Shown here: positions 9,704 through 19,260 of the stretch, piece after piece
Layout of the letters: every line of letters begins with the position of its first letter
Position numbering within the stretch: position 1 is the stretch's first letter
Source: Terribium retamae
GTDB lineage: Bacteria > Pseudomonadota > Alphaproteobacteria > Rhizobiales > Rhizobiaceae
DNA length: 64,000 nt
Direction of reading: 5' to 3'
NCBI RefSeq assembly: GCF_022347545.1
Contig: NZ_JAKREW010000019.1
Location: 1-64,000 of the forward strand
Position numbers and translations under genes: made by a program
Notes under the pieces: model-generated
What the model was told of the DNA's origin: nothing
Database searches by the model: none
Seen by the model: only the letters and a program-made list of their open reading frames with translations

Positions 9704-9729
9704 AAAAAGCCCGGAAAACCGGGCTTTTT
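9704..9729 (-). terminator. Second terminator after lon
   Basis: The stem GCCCGG-AAAA-CCGGGC is flanked by A5 and T5, giving a T-run on either strand. It is the downstream member of a tandem pair on the minus strand. Confidence 0.82.
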
Positions 9730-9734
9730 CACAA

Positions 9735-9761
9735 AAAAGCCGGGCTCTTAGCCCGGCTTTT
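9735..9761 (-). terminator. First terminator after lon
   Basis: An 11-bp stem (AAAAGCCGGGC paired with GCCCGGCTTTT) with a five-base loop lies 29 bases beyond the lon stop. The minus-strand product ends in a T-run. It forms a tandem with 9704-9729. Confidence 0.85.
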
Positions 9762-9789
9762 GGTTTGTGCAATGCACTCGTGGCCGACG

Positions 9790-12198
9790 TTAGTGGGCAA
9801 GTGACTTTCCGGCATCGTCGGCATCGGCTGATGCCGGCGGGCTGACGGGTTCGACCCACTCGATCGGTTCAGGCATCCTGACCAAGGCGTGCCGCAGGAC
9901 TTCACCAATGCGGGAAACGGGAATGATCTCCATTCCGTTCTTCACATTGTCCGGAATTTCAGCCAGATCCTTGGCGTTGTCTTCCGGGATCAGCACCTTC
10001 TTGATGCCCCCACGCAGAGCCGCCAGCAGCTTCTCCTTCAAGCCGCCGATAGGCAGGATGCGACCGCGCAAGGTTATCTCACCGGTCATGGCCACATCGG
10101 CCCGGACGGGAATGCCTGTCAGGATCGATACGATGGCGGTGGCCATCGCTGCGCCCGCGGACGGACCATCCTTCGGCGTAGCGCCTTCCGGCAGGTGGAC
10201 GTGGATGTCGCGCTTGTCGAAGAGCGGCGGCTCGACGCCGAAATCGAGCGCCCTGCTGCGGACATAAGACGCCGCCGCCGAGATCGATTCCTTCATGACA
10301 TCGCGCAGGTTGCCGGTGACCGTCATCTTGCCCTTGCCGGGCATCATGACGCCTTCGACCGTCAGCAATTCGCCGCCCACCTCCGTCCAAGCCAAGCCGG
10401 TGACGACACCGACCTGGTCGTCGGACTCCGCACGGCCGAAACGATAGCGCTCGACACCGAGATAATCGGACAGGTTGGAAGCGGTGATCTTCACCGACTT
10501 CTTCTTCGTCTTCAGGATCTCAGTCACTGCCTTACGGCCGAGCTTCATCAGTTCGCGCTCAAGCGAACGCACGCCCGCTTCGCGGGTATAGGTCTGGATC
10601 ACGGCGCGAATTGCATCCTCGGAAACCGAGAACTCCTTCGGCTGCAGGGCATGATCCCGAACCACCTTCGGCAGCAAGTGCCGCTTGGCAATCTCGACCT
10701 TCTCGTCTTCCGTGTAGCCGGCAATACGGATGATCTCCATGCGATCCATCAAAGGCGCAGGGATGTTCAGCGTATTGGCCGTCGTCACGAACATCACGCT
10801 CGAGAGATCGTATTCGACCTCCAGATAGTGATCCATGAAGGAGGCGTTCTGTTCCGGATCGAGCACTTCAAGCAGCGCCGACGACGGATCGCCACGGAAG
10901 TCCTGGCCCATCTTGTCGATCTCGTCGAGCAGGAAGAGCGGATTGGACTTCTTTGCCTTCTTCATCGACTGGATGACCTTGCCAGGCATCGAGCCGATAT
11001 AGGTGCGGCGGTGACCGCGGATCTCGGCTTCGTCACGAACGCCGCCCAGCGCCATACGGATGAACTCACGGCCAGTCGCCTTGGCAATCGACTTGCCAAG
11101 CGAGGTCTTGCCGACGCCCGGAGGTCCGACGAGGCACAGGATCGGGCCCTTCAGCTTCTTCTGGCGGCTCTGCACGGCGAGATACTCGACGATGCGATCC
11201 TTGACCTTGTCGAGGCCATAGTGATCGGTATCGAGCACGTCCTGCGCGAAATTCAGGTCCTGCTTGACCTTGGAGTTCTTGCCCCACGGAATCGACAGGA
11301 TCCAGTCGAGATAATTGCGCACGACCGTGGCCTCGGCAGACATCGGCGACATGGTGCGCAGCTTCTTCAGCTCCGCTTCAGCCTTCTCCCGAGCTTCCTT
11401 CGTCAGCTTGGTCTTCTTGATGCGCGCTTCGATCTCGGCGGCCTCGTCGCGGCCATCTTCGCCCTCGCCGAGTTCCTTCTGGATCGCCTTCATCTGCTCG
11501 TTGAGGTAGTACTCGCGCTGCGTCTTCTCCATCTGGCGCTTGACGCGCGAGCGGATACGCTTCTCCACCTGCAGGACAGAGATCTCGGCTTCCATGAAGC
11601 CCATCGCCTTCTCAAGTCGCTCCTTGACGGAGAGCGTGGCGAGCATCTCCTGCTTCTCAGGGATCTTGATGGCAAGATGCGAAGCGACCGTATCGGCGAG
11701 CTTGGAGTAGTCGTCGATCTGGCTGGCTGCACCAACCACTTCGGGCGAAATCTTCTTGTTCAGCTTGACGTAGTTCTCGAAGTCCGAAACCACGGAACGT
11801 GCCAGAGCTTCGACCTCGACTTCCTCTTCTTCCGGCTCGGTCAGGACAGCGGCCTTCGCCTCGTGGAAGTCGGGACGGTCGGTAAACGACACGATCTTGG
11901 CGCGCGCAGAACCTTCGACCAGCACCTTCACGGTGCCGTCGGGAAGCTTCAGCAACTGCAGCACATTGGCGAGTGTACCGATGTCATAGATCGCATCGGG
12001 CTCCGGATCGTCGTCGGCGGCATTCATCTGGGTGGCGAGCAGGATCTGCTTTTCCTGCCCCATCACCTCTTCCAGCGCCTTGATCGACTTCTCGCGCCCA
12101 ACAAAGAGCGGAACGATCATGTGGGGAAATACCACGATGTCGCGAAGCGGGAGAACCGCGAAGACGCCGTCGCCGGGAGCCTTGGATATTTTGGCCAT
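9790..12198 (-). CDS. lon: ATP-dependent Lon protease
   Basis: An 802-residue cytoplasmic AAA+ serine protease that degrades misfolded and regulatory proteins. Domains in order: the N-terminal substrate domain from [22 protein letters not shown], a coiled helical region, the AAA+ module with Walker [10 protein letters not shown] and Walker [12 protein letters not shown], and the C-terminal protease with catalytic Ser in [11 protein letters not shown] and Lys in [14 protein letters not shown] take ATG 12198 ([10 protein letters not shown]), which has AAAGG upstream and gives the normal family length; a longer in-frame start at 12246 lacks support. It is followed by two tandem terminators and then HU. 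I saw no good heat-shock promoter in the 269 bases upstream. Confidence 0.97.
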   Translation of the reverse strand: MAKISKAPGDGVFAVLPLRDIVVFPHMIVPLFVGREKSIKALEEVMGQEKQILLATQMNAADDDPEPDAIYDIGTLANVLQLLKLPDGTVKVLVEGSARAKIVSFTDRPDFHEAKAAVLTEPEEEEVEVEALARSVVSDFENYVKLNKKISPEVVGAASQIDDYSKLADTVASHLAIKIPEKQEMLATLSVKERLEKAMGFMEAEISVLQVEKRIRSRVKRQMEKTQREYYLNEQMKAIQKELGEGEDGRDEAAEIEARIKKTKLTKEAREKAEAELKKLRTMSPMSAEATVVRNYLDWILSIPWGKNSKVKQDLNFAQDVLDTDHYGLDKVKDRIVEYLAVQSRQKKLKGPILCLVGPPGVGKTSLGKSIAKATGREFIRMALGGVRDEAEIRGHRRTYIGSMPGKVIQSMKKAKKSNPLFLLDEIDKMGQDFRGDPSSALLEVLDPEQNASFMDHYLEVEYDLSSVMFVTTANTLNIPAPLMDRMEIIRIAGYTEDEKVEIAKRHLLPKVVRDHALQPKEFSVSEDAIRAVIQTYTREAGVRSLERELMKLGRKAVTEILKTKKKSVKITASNLSDYLGVERYRFGRAESDDQVGVVTGLAWTEVGGELLTVEGVMMPGKGKMTVTGNLRDVMKESISAAASYVRSRALDFGVEPPLFDKRDIHVHLPEGATPKDGPSAGAAMATAIVSILTGIPVRADVAMTGEITLRGRILPIGGLKEKLLAALRGGIKKVLIPEDNAKDLAEIPDNVKNGMEIIPVSRIGEVLRHALVRMPEPIEWVEPVSPPASADADDAGKSLAH

Positions 12199-12423
12199 TG
12201 TCCAACCTTTCCTTCGCGATCGCCTTTGGCCAATCGCGAATCTCATATTAACGACCGCGGACCAATCCGCCTACCACCGATTGTGACGGGAGTTTTTCAG
12301 CACAGAATTGGCACGCGGCCTTCGGTGGTTAAGTGGATAAGGTGCTGGCAAAGATCAAGGCCCTCTGGGACCTGCCTTTAGTGCTAGGCAACTTTATGCG
12401 CCATCCTATTATCCGGGAAACGA

Positions 12424-12447
12424 AAACGGCGCCGTTAGGCGCCGTTT
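12424..12447 (-). terminator. Intrinsic terminator of clpX
   Basis: AAACGGCGCC and GGCGCCGTTT pair perfectly around a four-base loop, 20 bases past the clpX stop. On the minus strand it is followed by TTTCG. Confidence 0.78.
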
Positions 12448-12467
12448 CAAACTCTGGAAAAGACACG

Positions 12468-13742
12468 TCAGGCGCTGACGTTGCCCTTCTTTTCCTTCTG
12501 CTCGGAATAAATGTAGAGCGGGCGAGCGTTGCCCGAAACGACCTCTTCCGAAATCACAACTTCGCGAACGCCTTCGAGTGCCGGCAACTCGAACATGGTG
12601 TCGAGCAGGATGGCTTCCATGATCGAACGCAGACCGCGTGCGCCGGTCTTGCGCTCGATGGCGCGCTTGGCGATCGCCGAGAGCGCGTTCTCGTGGAAGG
12701 TCAGATCGACGCTCTCCATTTCGAAAAGGCGCTGATATTGCTTGACCAAAGCGTTCTTCGGCTCGGTCAGGATCTGGATCAGCGCCGGTTCGTCGAGATC
12801 CTCGAGCGTCGCCAGCACCGGCAGACGACCGACGAATTCCGGGATCAGGCCGAACTTCAGCAGATCCTCGGGCTCGACCTGGCGGAACAGATCGCCGGTG
12901 CGGCGATCTTCCGGCGAAGCGACCGTCGCGCCGAAGCCGATCGAGGTCTTGCGGCCACGATCGGAGATGATCTTATCCAACCCAGCAAACGCGCCACCGC
13001 AGATGAACAGGATGTTCGCAGTGTCGACCTGCAGGAATTCCTGCTGCGGGTGCTTGCGACCGCCCTGCGGCGGCACCGAGGCAACCGTGCCTTCCATGAT
13101 CTTCAGAAGTGCCTGCTGGACGCCCTCGCCCGACACGTCGCGGGTAATCGAGGGGTTGTCCGACTTGCGGCTGATCTTGTCGATCTCGTCGATATAGACG
13201 ATGCCGCGCTGAGCACGTTCGACATTGTAGTCGGCCGACTGCAGCAGCTTCAGGATGATGTTCTCGACGTCCTCGCCGACGTAACCGGCTTCGGTCAGCG
13301 TCGTGGCGTCAGCCATGGTGAACGGCACGTCGATGATGCGGGCAAGCGTCTGGGCAAGCAGCGTCTTGCCGCAGCCGGTCGGGCCGATCAGAAGGATGTT
13401 CGACTTCGCCAGTTCGACATCGTTGTTCTTGCCGGCATGCGCGAGGCGCTTGTAGTGGTTATGAACCGCCACCGACAGCACGCGCTTGGCGTAAGGCTGA
13501 CCGATGACATAATCGTCTAGAACCTTCAGGATCTCCTGCGGTGTCGGCACGCCTTCGCGCGACTTCACCATCGAGGTCTTGTTCTCCTCGCGGATGATGT
13601 CCATGCACAATTCGACGCATTCGTCGCAGATGAACACCGTCGGTCCGGCGATCAGCTTGCGCACCTCGTGCTGGCTCTTGCCACAGAAGGAGCAATACAG
13701 GGTGTTCTTGGAGTCACCGCCGCTGTTGCTGACCTTACTCAT
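12468..13742 (-). CDS. clpX: ClpX, ATPase subunit of ClpXP protease
   Basis: A 424-residue AAA+ unfoldase that recognises tagged proteins and feeds them to ClpP. It has the N-terminal zinc-binding domain (YCSFCGKSQ ... [10 protein letters not shown]), Walker A GPTGCGKT, Walker [11 protein letters not shown], the pore loop [10 protein letters not shown] and sensor 2 [10 protein letters not shown]. The IGF loop that docks on ClpP is seen as TSIGFGA. The start ATG 13742 has AAGGA eight bases upstream and matches the normal family length; the 40 in-frame residues before it are not family-like. It lies 304 bases downstream of clpP in the same direction, so it may be cotranscribed or have its own promoter in the gap. 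Confidence 0.97.
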   Translation of the reverse strand: MSKVSNSGGDSKNTLYCSFCGKSQHEVRKLIAGPTVFICDECVELCMDIIREENKTSMVKSREGVPTPQEILKVLDDYVIGQPYAKRVLSVAVHNHYKRLAHAGKNNDVELAKSNILLIGPTGCGKTLLAQTLARIIDVPFTMADATTLTEAGYVGEDVENIILKLLQSADYNVERAQRGIVYIDEIDKISRKSDNPSITRDVSGEGVQQALLKIMEGTVASVPPQGGRKHPQQEFLQVDTANILFICGGAFAGLDKIISDRGRKTSIGFGATVASPEDRRTGDLFRQVEPEDLLKFGLIPEFVGRLPVLATLEDLDEPALIQILTEPKNALVKQYQRLFEMESVDLTFHENALSAIAKRAIERKTGARGLRSIMEAILLDTMFELPALEGVREVVISEEVVSGNARPLYIYSEQKEKKGNVSA

Positions 13743-14046
13743 CGTCCCAGTCCTTTCATGGGCACCCGCCGATGGTTTGGCGTTTGGCACACCTACATAT
13801 CTATCGCGGGAATCCGCGTCGGCCAGTGACCTGGCTCCTGCAACGCATTCCGTACGAAACACAAATCAGAAAACGTGGCAATGATTCCCGCAGCCCCACG
13901 GAAAGCTAAGCCGCCGAAAATCAACATAGCCTTAACGTAGGCAATCGTCGTCGTCGAGGAAACAGCCAATTGTGGCTGAAATGCCGCAAACCACACCAAA
14001 AGCGTTGTCTGCCGCCGACAACTGACAATTTTAATCCGATTGAATA
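13743..14046. other. clpP-clpX intergenic region
   Basis: 304 bases without a gene. The only structure I see is a modest hairpin, GTTGTC (14004-14009) with GACAAC (14017-14022), near the clpP end, which may be a weak terminator or mRNA-stabilising stem. I found no clear promoter for clpX. Confidence 0.5.
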
Positions 14047-14676
14047 TCAGCTTGCGGCCGTTTCCGCCGCATCGCGGCTCTCGATGACCTTGTCGATGAG
14101 ACCGAAATCCCTGGCCTCGTCGGCAGTCATGAAATGGTCACGGTCCAGCGTCTTTTCAATGGTCTCGTAATCCTTGCCGGTGTGCTTGACGTAAACCTCG
14201 TTCAAGCGGCGCTTCAGCTTGATGATATCCTGGGCGTGACGCTCGATATCCGAAGCCTGGCCCTGGAAGCCGCCCGAAGGCTGGTGCACCATGATGCGGG
14301 CATTCGGCGTAGCGAAGCGCATGTCCTTGTGACCGGCGCAAAGCAGCAGCGAGCCCATCGACGCGGCCTGGCCGATGCAAAGCGTCGAGACGGCCGGCTT
14401 GATGAACTGCATGGTGTCGTAAATCGCCATGCCGGACGTCACCACGCCGCCAGGCGAGTTGATGTAGAGATTGATTTCCTTCTTCGGGTTCTCGGCTTCC
14501 AGGAAAAGCAGCTGCGCGCATACTAGCGTCGCCATGCCGTCCTCGACCGGGCCGGTGATGAAGATGATGCGTTCCTTCAGGAGACGCGAAAAGATGTCGT
14601 AAGCTCGTTCACCGCGATTGGTCTGTTCGACCACCATCGGGACGAGGTTCATATAGGTTTCGATGGGGCTCTTCAT
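14047..14676 (-). CDS. clpP: ClpP protease subunit
   Basis: A 209-residue serine peptidase that forms a two-ring, 14-subunit chamber working with ClpX or ClpA. The catalytic triad is visible: Ser106 in [10 protein letters not shown], His131 in MVHQPSGG and Asp180 in LDRDHFM. The [17 protein letters not shown] strand is canonical. The start ATG 14676 has AAGGGA upstream. A heat-shock type promoter is visible 66 bases before the start (14743-14775). It lies upstream of clpX in the same direction; tig is not in this window. Confidence 0.97.
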   Translation of the reverse strand: MKSPIETYMNLVPMVVEQTNRGERAYDIFSRLLKERIIFITGPVEDGMATLVCAQLLFLEAENPKKEINLYINSPGGVVTSGMAIYDTMQFIKPAVSTLCIGQAASMGSLLLCAGHKDMRFATPNARIMVHQPSGGFQGQASDIERHAQDIIKLKRRLNEVYVKHTGKDYETIEKTLDRDHFMTADEARDFGLIDKVIESRDAAETAAS

Positions 14677-14742
14677 AAATGGTCCCTTGCCTGGATGGGA
14701 TTTCCGCGCCGAGTGGGCGGAATCGATGCTGACGGTCGTTTC

Positions 14743-14775
14743 CGTAGATAGGATGCCGGCTCACCCTAGCGCAAG
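14743..14775 (-). promoter_or_regulatory. Candidate RpoH (heat-shock) promoter of clpP
   Basis: On the minus strand CTTG (14775-14772) is followed 19 bases later by CCTATCTACG (14752-14743). The second box fits CYTATNTNNG, the -10 element described for alphaproteobacterial heat-shock promoters. The spacer is one or two bases longer than the usual 17-18. Confidence 0.55.
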
Positions 14776-14916
14776 ACCGCAGCGCCTAGCCATCCGGTCA
14801 GCGCATTTTCCGGCATGAGCCACCGTTAACGAATTTTAAAGAATCCGCTTTTCCGGCGATCTCCATCCGCTAAAGTTGAAGCGAGTGGCGTAAGTTCGCG
14901 TAAAAAGGGGTGGCAT

Positions 14917-15507
14917 ATGTTGAAGAAGCAGCTTTCGCTGGCCGTAACCGCACTGATCATGCTCGGTACCGCCTCCGAAACGGTGGCCGGCGGCCGCGCG
15001 GTCGAATGTTACGAGCCGTACCGGACCCGTCCGGTCTACGACACGATCTACGGAGAGGAACAGGTCAGTCCTGGCTACAGCCGGGTTGTGAGGACACCTC
15101 CCATTTATGGAACACGCCAGCGCGCCGTACTAATCCGTCCAGAACGCGTCACCTATGAAGTCATCCCCGCAGTCGTCGACACCCGCTACCGGACCGTGCA
15201 AGTCTCGGATGGCGGTTATGGCTGGGAGTGGCGCTGGATCAATGGTCGCCGCGTGCTGTGCAAGATCAAACACAAACCGCGCTACGAAAGAGTGGCCGAG
15301 ACCGTGGTGATCCAGCCGGAATCGCGCCGCCGCGTCGTCATCCCTGCTGAATATGGCTATGAGACCGAGCAGGTCGTAATCCAGCCTGGTTCTGAGCGCG
15401 TCCTGGAAGTTCCTCCGACTTATCGGCAGGTCGCACGCCGTGTGATGGTCTCCGAAGGCCAGACCGGCTGGCGCCGCGTGCACATTCCGCGCCATTGCCA
15501 ATACTGA
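14917..15507 (+). CDS. Secreted repeat protein of unknown function
   Basis: I cannot name a family. The 196-residue product has a Sec signal peptide (MLKKQLSLAVTALIMLGTAS, cleavage near SETVAGG), and the mature part is rich in Y, R, V and P. It reads as two similar halves, each built from short strands such as IYGTRQRAVLIRPERV or RYERVAETVVIQPESRR, and each ending in a VSxG..GW..R block followed by a Cys (GYGWEWRWINGRRVLC and QTGWRRVHIPRHC). The two Cys could form a disulfide in the periplasm. It is a lone gene between divergent clpP and the convergent flavoenzyme gene, with AAGGGG upstream of ATG 14917. Confidence 0.75.
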   Translation: MLKKQLSLAVTALIMLGTASETVAGGRAVECYEPYRTRPVYDTIYGEEQVSPGYSRVVRTPPIYGTRQRAVLIRPERVTYEVIPAVVDTRYRTVQVSDGGYGWEWRWINGRRVLCKIKHKPRYERVAETVVIQPESRRRVVIPAEYGYETEQVVIQPGSERVLEVPPTYRQVARRVMVSEGQTGWRRVHIPRHCQY

Positions 15508-15559
15508 GCGGGCAGCTTGCCGACAAAGGCAGGGCATTTGCTCCGGCTTTGTAGCGCAT

Positions 15560-16663
15560 TCAAATCTGTTCGGCTCGAAGCCAATGTTTCAGCCTGTCGA
15601 TATCGCCGTCGCCCACAGCAAGGGCGACGCGCCGGCCAACCGCGGCGCCGAATTTGTAGCCGTGTCCCGAACAGGCTGAAATGATAAGGCACTTGCCCTT
15701 TTCACGCGCCAGGAACTTCTCATCCGCCGTGAACGTATAAGCGCAGGTCACGACATCGGTGACCCGGTATTCCTTGATCCGGGCAATCGGGGGTGAGAAC
15801 AGGTCGCGGATCTGCTCACCCTCGCCTGCGATCGCTGTGCGGTTCCGGTCAGCATCTTCGGTCGGCACCTTATGAAGACCTGAGCCGAATTTCATTCCTG
15901 CGCCGCGCGTCAGCGGGATCATGTAGCCATCCGTCTTGCCGCCGACATCGAGGATAACGGGCGCGGTTTCCCAGGCAGAGCGCAAGTCGGCCGGCGGTTC
16001 GACATAGGCGAGCGCGGTACGGTAGGTCTTTAATTCGTCGCCCAGTTCTGGAAACAGCTTCAGGACCCAGGCGCCAGCCGTGACGACCACGCGGCTGGCT
16101 CGCAGGCTTTCACCATCGGCGAGGGTAACCCTTCCGGCTTCGGCGTCGACGGCGGTCACCTTGCAGTTTTCGCGCACATTGGCCCCGTGGGCACGCAGCC
16201 ACTTCGCCATCGCTCCTGCGATCTTGCGACAATGAAGTGCGCCGCCATCCGGCGAAAAGTAGGCGTAGCGAAAAGTGCCGGCTTCCAGAAAAGACCAGCG
16301 TTCGACGGCCGCTTCAGGTGTCAGGAGTTCGATTGGCCAACCGCCCGCCTCCATGCCCTCTCGATATTCCTCGGCTTCATCACCCGGCTCGCGCGATACA
16401 CAGAGGAAGCCGCGCTGGTCGAGATGGTTCTCACCCAGATCGTCCCACAATTCTTCCCAAGCGCCATAGGCCTCGCTGATCAATTGGCCATAGCCGGTAT
16501 CTGCGCGATAGGCACGGCGGATGATGCGGTGATGGTCGCCCGACGCCGCCAGCGGATTTGGGATCGGGCCCTGCTCCAGAATGGTGACGCCGTGTCCGGC
16601 CTTGATCAGGGACCAGGCCGTGGATAGGCCGGCAATGCCGGCGCCGACGACGATGACGTCCAT
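15560..16663 (-). CDS. FAD-dependent oxidoreductase, DAO family (sarcosine/N-methyl amino acid oxidase-like)
   Basis: A 367-residue flavoenzyme. The N-terminus MDVIVVGAGIAGLSTAWSL is a clean Rossmann dinucleotide motif with the acidic partner at ILEQ, and the C-terminal SACSGHGYKFGAAVGRRVA block matches the FAD-binding end of monomeric sarcosine oxidase/MTOX relatives, including the Cys of CSGHG that may hold FAD covalently. It likely oxidises a secondary amine with release of hydrogen peroxide or passes electrons onward; the substrate is unknown. ATG 16663 is preferred (AAGGGGG upstream, motif at the very N-terminus). It is divergent from the barstar-like gene, with only 18 bases between the start codons. 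Confidence 0.85.
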   Translation of the reverse strand: MDVIVVGAGIAGLSTAWSLIKAGHGVTILEQGPIPNPLAASGDHHRIIRRAYRADTGYGQLISEAYGAWEELWDDLGENHLDQRGFLCVSREPGDEAEEYREGMEAGGWPIELLTPEAAVERWSFLEAGTFRYAYFSPDGGALHCRKIAGAMAKWLRAHGANVRENCKVTAVDAEAGRVTLADGESLRASRVVVTAGAWVLKLFPELGDELKTYRTALAYVEPPADLRSAWETAPVILDVGGKTDGYMIPLTRGAGMKFGSGLHKVPTEDADRNRTAIAGEGEQIRDLFSPPIARIKEYRVTDVVTCAYTFTADEKFLAREKGKCLIISACSGHGYKFGAAVGRRVALAVGDGDIDRLKHWLRAEQI

Positions 16664-16681
16664 ATTGGCAACCCCCTTCTC

Positions 16682-17053
16682 ATGCGGGAAAATCGGATCG
16701 ACTTCACAATCTTGGAGCATTTCTTGCAACACCGTTTCGTCCGCATCGACTGCTCCGAAGCCGCCGATCTGCATGATCTTTTCGCCGAAGCCTTTGGTTT
16801 GCCGGATTTATACGGCCACAACTGGGACGCCTGGATCGATTGCATGTCGCATCTGGACGAACCGGATGCTGGCCTTTCATCCATCCATGTGGAAAAAGGC
16901 GGCATCGTCACCATTCACCTGAGCCAAGCCGAGACGCTGAAACGCAATCAGCCGAATTTGCTGGCTGCCTTGTGCGAAAGCGCGGCTTTCGTGAACTGGC
17001 GACGCGTCGAAGCGGGTTTCACCCCGATCCTGTGCCTTTCCTTCGCAAGCTGA
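16682..17053 (+). CDS. Barstar family protein (barnase-inhibitor fold)
   Basis: A 123-residue protein. The core IDCSEAADLHDLFAEAFGLP followed by YGHNWDAWIDCM is the barstar signature; barstar blocks the RNase barnase with this helix-loop. The end VNWRRVEAGFTPILCLSF also fits. No barnase-type or other RNase gene lies nearby, so it is either an orphan immunity protein or a relative with another ligand. It begins 18 bases from the divergent oxidase start without a visible ribosome-binding site, so any promoter must lie inside the oxidase gene. It ends nine bases before the P450 gene and is probably cotranscribed with it. Confidence 0.82.
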   Translation: MRENRIDFTILEHFLQHRFVRIDCSEAADLHDLFAEAFGLPDLYGHNWDAWIDCMSHLDEPDAGLSSIHVEKGGIVTIHLSQAETLKRNQPNLLAALCESAAFVNWRRVEAGFTPILCLSFAS

Positions 17054-17062
17054 GACCGATTT

Positions 17063-18310
17063 ATGCCGACGAAGCCAGCCTATCTCTCACTCGACCCGGC
17101 CAACCGGCATGTTAGCCTCGATCCGCATGAGCCAGCCTTTGTCCAGAACCCATATGAGGCTTATGCCTGGCTGCACGCCAACAGCCCGACCTTCTTCTGG
17201 AAAGAATTCGGCTTCTGGTGCCTGGGCGGCTACGACACGGTGAACAGCCTGCTCCGCGACCGCCGCTTCGGCCGCCAAAACCCGGCCGGCATCCCTGACA
17301 GCCGGGGGCTCAACCAAGATCGCAGCCATCTCACCGCCTTCGACGCGATCGAAGCCAACTCCATGCTGGAGCTGGAGCCACCGGTGCATACGAGGCTGCG
17401 CACATTGGTCAACCGCGCCTTCGTCTCGCGCCAGGTGGAGCGGCTGCGGCCGCGCGTGGAGGCATTGGCCAACAAATTGATCGATGGCTTCGAGCCAGAC
17501 AGACCTGTGGATCTGCTGCCTGCCTATGCTGCGCCGCTTCCGATTACCATCATCGCCGAGATGCTCGGTGTGCCGGTCGAGATGGGACCGCAACTGCTCG
17601 ACTGGTCGCACCGGATGGTGGCCATGTATATGCATGGCCGCACCCGCGAGACCGAGGATACGGCCAATCACGCCGCCCGTGAATTCGCGGATTTCCTGCG
17701 CGGCTATGTCGCGGAACGGCGCAAGCAGCCGGGCGATGATCTGCTGTCGCTGCTGATCTCTGCCCAGGAAGACGGTCAGAAGCTGACGGAGGATGAACTG
17801 GTTTCCTCGACCATCCTGCTGCTCAATGCAGGCCACGAGGCAACCGTGCACCAGACCGGCAACGCAGTGCGTTCGCTCCTCGCGCAAGGCGGCGATCCTA
17901 GGCGTTTCTTCACATCTCCCGAGGCGACCGCAGCCACGGTGGAAGAATGCCTGCGCTATGACGCGCCACTGCACATGTTCACCCGTTATGCCTATCAAGA
18001 AATTGAGGTGGTGCCAGGGGTGACGATAAAGCCGAATGAACAGGTCGGCCTGCTTCTCGGCATGGCGAACCGCGATCCCTCTGCCTTTGCGGCACCGGAT
18101 GTCTTCAACGCGGACCGCAGCGACCAGAAGAATGTCTCCTTCGGCGCCGGCATCCACTTCTGCATTGGGGCGCCCTTGGCCAGGCTGGAATTGCAGGTCT
18201 CACTGAAGACATTGTTCGAGCGGCTGCCGATGCTGCGGTTCGCCGAGGAACCGCGGTTCCGTGACACCTATCACTTCCATGGGCTGGAAAGGCTCAGCGT
18301 CCGCGTCTGA
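17063..18310 (+). CDS. Cytochrome P450
   Basis: A 415-residue soluble bacterial P450. Seen directly: I-helix AGHEAT (256-261; the usual Asp/Glu-Thr proton relay is E-A-T), K-helix ExxR (Glu295-Arg298 in EECLRYD), and the heme loop FGAGIHFCIGAPLAR with axial Cys367. It would hydroxylate or epoxidise a small hydrophobic substrate using electrons from a ferredoxin; no ferredoxin or reductase gene is adjacent. Many actinobacterial and rhizobial P450s of the CYP107-like type look similar, but I would not assign a subfamily. It starts nine bases after the barstar-like gene and is followed by a methyltransferase gene. Confidence 0.93.
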   Translation: MPTKPAYLSLDPANRHVSLDPHEPAFVQNPYEAYAWLHANSPTFFWKEFGFWCLGGYDTVNSLLRDRRFGRQNPAGIPDSRGLNQDRSHLTAFDAIEANSMLELEPPVHTRLRTLVNRAFVSRQVERLRPRVEALANKLIDGFEPDRPVDLLPAYAAPLPITIIAEMLGVPVEMGPQLLDWSHRMVAMYMHGRTRETEDTANHAAREFADFLRGYVAERRKQPGDDLLSLLISAQEDGQKLTEDELVSSTILLLNAGHEATVHQTGNAVRSLLAQGGDPRRFFTSPEATAATVEECLRYDAPLHMFTRYAYQEIEVVPGVTIKPNEQVGLLLGMANRDPSAFAAPDVFNADRSDQKNVSFGAGIHFCIGAPLARLELQVSLKTLFERLPMLRFAEEPRFRDTYHFHGLERLSVRV

Positions 18311-18439
18311 CGCACCCGCTTTTTGCGTGAGCGCTATGTGAAGTCTCTCACGCCAACACGACCATTCCGTGCTATCCTGCGTTGTTCGCAGGCAATGTTT
18401 CAGGTCGCCGTACGTCTCGATGAGGGGGAGCGTGCATCA

Positions 18440-19252
18440 ATGCGGCAGGACAAATATCTGCTTGGCCGCGGTCCGGCCGAGGAAGCACGTCTGAAAAGAC
18501 AGATCGCGAACCTCGCACCGGACTCCGACGCCCAGTTTGAACGCATCGGCATCAAGCCGGGTGAACGGGTCATCGATCTCGGTTGCGGTCCCGGTGGCGT
18601 GCTTCATCTGCTTGGAAAGCGTGTCGGCCCGTCAGGCTCGGTGCTTGGCCTTGAGCGCAGTCCGCATTTTGTCGAGATGGCGCGCCGCTTCGTAGCCGAC
18701 CACGCGCTACCGCACGTCGAAGTGCGCGAGGGCGACGCCTACGACACCCGATTGGAACGCGGCTCATTCGATGGCGCCCATATGAGACTGGTCCTCGTCA
18801 ATGTGCCGGAGCCGCACCGCATCGTGCGCGAGATGGTGGCGCTGGTGCGTCCGGGCGGCTGGGTCGCCAGTTTTGAGGCTGATTTCGTCGCCCACTTCTG
18901 CGATCCGCCGCTCCCGGCCTGGGAGAGGCTGCTCAATACCTATACCGCTTACTCAACGGCGCAAGGCATAGACCTGTTCATCGGGCGGCGCACGCATCGC
19001 TTGTTCCGCGAAGCGGGCCTGACCGATATCCATGTCGACGCTGCCTATCATGTCTATCCGCTCGGACATGATCGCCGGCCGATGCTCTATGAATTCGTCA
19101 ACAATGTGCGCGAGCAGATGATCGATCAGGGTTTCGTCGCGCAGCACGACCTTGAAGCGGATATGGCCACGCTGACAGAGCACCTGGCAAATCCCGACGT
19201 GCTGGTGACGTCGCACACCTTCTTCAGGGTCTCGGGCCGGAAACCAGGATAG
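18440..19252 (+). CDS. Class I SAM-dependent methyltransferase
   Basis: A 270-residue methyltransferase with motif I VIDLGCGPGG, motif II acidic residue in LGLERSPHF, a GDAYDTRLERGSFDGAHMRLVLVNV motif IV region and LVRPGGW post-motif. The substrate is unknown. The N-terminal DKYLLGRGPAEEARLKRQ resembles a small group of UbiE-like proteins acting on small molecules. I choose ATG 18440 with GGGGGAG upstream; a longer in-frame start at 18323 would begin almost at the P450 stop and adds sequence unlike the family. It lies 129 bases downstream of the P450 and may share a transcript. It converges with the cupin gene with an eight-base gap and no terminator. Confidence 0.85.
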   Translation: MRQDKYLLGRGPAEEARLKRQIANLAPDSDAQFERIGIKPGERVIDLGCGPGGVLHLLGKRVGPSGSVLGLERSPHFVEMARRFVADHALPHVEVREGDAYDTRLERGSFDGAHMRLVLVNVPEPHRIVREMVALVRPGGWVASFEADFVAHFCDPPLPAWERLLNTYTAYSTAQGIDLFIGRRTHRLFREAGLTDIHVDAAYHVYPLGHDRRPMLYEFVNNVREQMIDQGFVAQHDLEADMATLTEHLANPDVLVTSHTFFRVSGRKPG

Positions 19253-19260
19253 AGAGGCCG

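Noticed and set aside
9889..12381. 830-codon open frame opposite lon
   Set aside because: Antisense shadow: high GC third positions of lon keep the opposite frame open. It is rich in H, R, D and L, has no family pattern and no ribosome-binding site.
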